A stretch of 64,000 nt of DNA, from contig NWQM01000005.1 in NCBI GenBank assembly GCA_002798195.1, positions 1 through 64,000 of the forward strand. The letters are read 5' to 3'. The notes under the pieces are model-generated. The model did no database searches, was not told where the DNA came from, and saw only the letters and a list, made by a program, of their open reading frames with translations. Positions 62,280-64,000 of this stretch are shown here, piece by piece. The position numbers were made by a program, and so were the translations under genes. Source of the DNA: Lysobacteraceae bacterium NML03-0222. GTDB lineage: Bacteria; Pseudomonadota; Gammaproteobacteria; Xanthomonadales; Xanthomonadaceae. Within the stretch, counting starts at the first letter, position 1; each line of letters opens with the position of its first letter.

Positions 62280-64000
62280 TCAGATATCCAGATTGGCAAC
62301 TTTCAGCGCATTTTCTTCAATGAATTCACGCCGTGGCTCGACCACATCGCCCATCAGGGTACTGAAGATCTGGTCAGCGGCGACGGCATCTTCAATCTTC
62401 ACCTGCAACAGACGGCGGGTTTCCGGATTGACCGTCGTTTCCCAGAGCTGTTCCGGGTTCATCTCACCCAACCCCTTGAAGCGTTGAATCTGGCGGCCTC
62501 GCTTGGCTTCATCCATCAACCAAGCCTGAGCCTGGGCAAACGAGGCTATCGCCTGCTCGCGGTTGCCACGGGTGATTTTTGCGCCCGTGCGAATCAGTCC
62601 ATGCAAGAGGCTGGCAGCTTCACGCAGCGGTTTCAATTCGCCTTGTTCCAGAAGCGATATCGGCAATATCTGCGTGAGTTCCTCACCCATATGCCGACGG
62701 CCAATGATAAGTGTTGGCGCCTGTCCGTCTGTCGCTGCCTTATACGACAACTGATAGCGAGGCTTGCCAAGACCGGTCTGGTTAAGACGCTCAACCATAC
62801 CATGCAGTACGGCCTCCTCACTGATGCTTGCCGGCTCAATATCCAGCAGCGCTTCGAGCACGACGCTGTCATAGCGGTGCGCCAAGCGTGCAATCGCATT
62901 ACGGGCAGTGGCATAACTTAGCAGCAGCTTTTCAAGCGCAGCGCCTTCAATTGCCGGCTCGCCCTCGGCAGGAATCAGCGCAGCCCCTTCCACGGCATTG
63001 CCGGCCAAATAAGCATCCAGCGCGGCATCATCCTTCAAATACAACTCGTTCTTGCCCTGCTTGATTTTGTACAGCGGCGGCAGGCCGATATACACATGCC
63101 CGCGCTCAATCAGCTCCGGCATCTGCCGATAGAAGAAAGTCAGAAGCAGCGTGCGGATATGGCTGCCATCAACGTCGGCGTCGGTCATCAGGATGATGCG
63201 GTGATAGCGCAATTTATCCGGGTTGTATTCGTCTTTGCCAATCCCCGTACCCAGCGCAGTAATGAGAGTACCGACCTCGGCACTGGAAAGCATGCGGTCA
63301 AAGCGGGCGCGTTCGACGTTGAGAATCTTGCCTTTGAGCGGCAGGATTGCTTGCGTTTTACGGTTACGGCCTTGTTTGGCCGAGCCACCTGCGGAGTCAC
63401 CCTCGACGATGAACAGTTCCGACAAGGCGGGGTCTTTTTCCTGACAATCCGCCAGCTTCCCCGGCAAACCGGCAATATCCAGCGCGCCCTTGCGGCGGGT
63501 CAGGTCGCGTGCCTTGCGTGCGGCTTCACGAGCGCGTGCAGCATCCACGATCTTGCTGGCAATGGCTCGGGCTTCGCTGGGATTTTCCTGCAAAAATTCT
63601 TCTAGGCGCTCGGCAAAGGTGGATTCCACAACCGGGCGCACTTCCGAGCTGACCAGTTTTTCCTTGGTTTGGCTGGAAAAGCTCGGATCCGGCACTTTTA
63701 CCGATAGCACCGCAATCAGCCCTTCGCGCATGTCATCGCCGGTAAAGCTGACCTTGGCCTGTTTGGCAATACCGTTTTGCTCGATATACTGGGTGAGCGT
63801 GCGTGTCAAGGCTGCACGGAAACCCTGCAAGTGGGTGCCACCATCCTTCTGCGGAATATTGTTGGTGAAACAGAACATGGTTTCCTGATAGGCGTCAGTC
63901 CATTGCAAGGCCACATCAACAGTGATGCCATTGGCCTCACCGGTAACGGAAATCACATTGGGATGCAGCGGGGTTTTTAGCTGGGAGAGATGCTCAACAA
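62280..64000 (-). CDS. gyrB: DNA gyrase subunit B, 5' part outside the window
   Basis: ATPase subunit of gyrase; only the last 573 codons are present and the gene runs off the right edge, so the GHKL ATP-binding domain is missing here. The visible part starts in the transducer domain (VEHLSQLKTPLHPNVISVTG, GGTHLQGFRAALTRTL) and includes the TOPRIM domain (EGDSAGGSAKQGRNRKTQAILPLKGKILNVE, MTDADVDGSHIRTLLLTFFYRQMPELI) and the long insertion of proteobacterial GyrB (about 62520-63010). The end ENALKVANLDI is GyrB-like. ParE was considered; the insertion and C-terminus favour GyrB. In most relatives recF, dnaN and dnaA lie beyond it. Confidence 0.97.
   Translation of the reverse strand, partial: VEHLSQLKTPLHPNVISVTGEANGITVDVALQWTDAYQETMFCFTNNIPQKDGGTHLQGFRAALTRTLTQYIEQNGIAKQAKVSFTGDDMREGLIAVLSVKVPDPSFSSQTKEKLVSSEVRPVVESTFAERLEEFLQENPSEARAIASKIVDAARAREAARKARDLTRRKGALDIAGLPGKLADCQEKDPALSELFIVEGDSAGGSAKQGRNRKTQAILPLKGKILNVERARFDRMLSSAEVGTLITALGTGIGKDEYNPDKLRYHRIILMTDADVDGSHIRTLLLTFFYRQMPELIERGHVYIGLPPLYKIKQGKNELYLKDDAALDAYLAGNAVEGAALIPAEGEPAIEGAALEKLLLSYATARNAIARLAHRYDSVVLEALLDIEPASISEEAVLHGMVERLNQTGLGKPRYQLSYKAATDGQAPTLIIGRRHMGEELTQILPISLLEQGELKPLREAASLLHGLIRTGAKITRGNREQAIASFAQAQAWLMDEAKRGRQIQRFKGLGEMNPEQLWETTVNPETRRLLQVKIEDAVAADQIFSTLMGDVVEPRREFIEENALKVANLDI

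Noticed and set aside
62280..64000. parE (topoisomerase IV) in place of gyrB
   Set aside because: The long insertion after the TOPRIM domain, the C-terminus ENALKVANLDI and the neighbourhood with tonB favour gyrB.

Overview
The window looks like a gammaproteobacterial chromosome, and the gene order points to the Lysobacterales (Xanthomonadales) or a close relative. The arguments are: rubredoxin-thiE-hemL together; an mla operon ending in mlaA; a fused indolepyruvate ferredoxin oxidoreductase; and, at the right edge, gyrB followed by a tonB-exbB-exbD-exbD operon with pdxJ and cls beside it, an arrangement I remember from near the replication origin of Xanthomonas. GC content is high, coding density is high, and no gap between genes exceeds about 250 bases. 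The taxonomic placement is inference. No rRNA, tRNA, insertion sequence, prophage or CRISPR array was seen inside the window.

Layout. 1-6.2 kb: a DUF192 lipoprotein, rubredoxin, thiE, hemL, a voltage-gated potassium-type channel with a zinc-ribbon-like tail, and a TonB-dependent receptor behind a good Fur box. 6.2-14 kb: glyoxalase, a short-chain dehydrogenase, a DedA-PAP2-LssY fusion, two tandem-duplicated family 2 glycosyltransferases and maeB. 14-20.3 kb: a YdfG-like dehydrogenase, speA, an AmiD-like amidase lipoprotein, and a MaoC-phosphotransacylase fusion with acetate kinase. 20.4-27 kb: tamA-tamB and a TPR protein. 27-33.8 kb: the ferredoxin oxidoreductase, an L,D-transpeptidase-type lipoprotein, hemN (FNR/Anr-like site) and folE. 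33.8-38.1 kb: a complete mlaFEDCBA operon for lipid transport. 38.1-47.6 kb: rmuC, rlmI, a rhomboid protease, a membrane protein, a DesK/NarL-type two-component pair, a GYF-AIM24 protein, a patatin lipoprotein, an outer-membrane barrel and a small secreted four-cysteine protein. 47.6-57.4 kb: a Kef-type antiporter, phhA, a YjjJ-type HipA kinase with a large palindromic operator, fbp, a 2OG-Fe(II) oxygenase, an orphan histidine kinase, cls, a proline-rich membrane protein and pdxJ. 57.4-64 kb: exbD2, exbD1, exbB and tonB, a TPR protein, an M48 metallopeptidase lipoprotein and the 3' part of gyrB, all on the minus strand.

Taken together this is mostly housekeeping and envelope biology. Iron uptake is represented at both ends (Fur-box receptor on the left, TonB-ExbBD motor on the right). 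Outer-membrane lipid and protein assembly is represented by TamAB, MlaFEDCBA and Cls, with a DedA/PAP2 lipid-carrier type protein. HemL and HemN serve tetrapyrrole synthesis. The least ordinary parts are the DedA-PAP2-LssY fusion with a broken PAP2 motif, the partly homogenised glycosyltransferase pair coupled to maeB, the HipA-family gene whose start codon lies inside a 25-bp palindrome, and a nested inverted-repeat structure between mlaA and rmuC. I did not find a clearly new multi-gene system.
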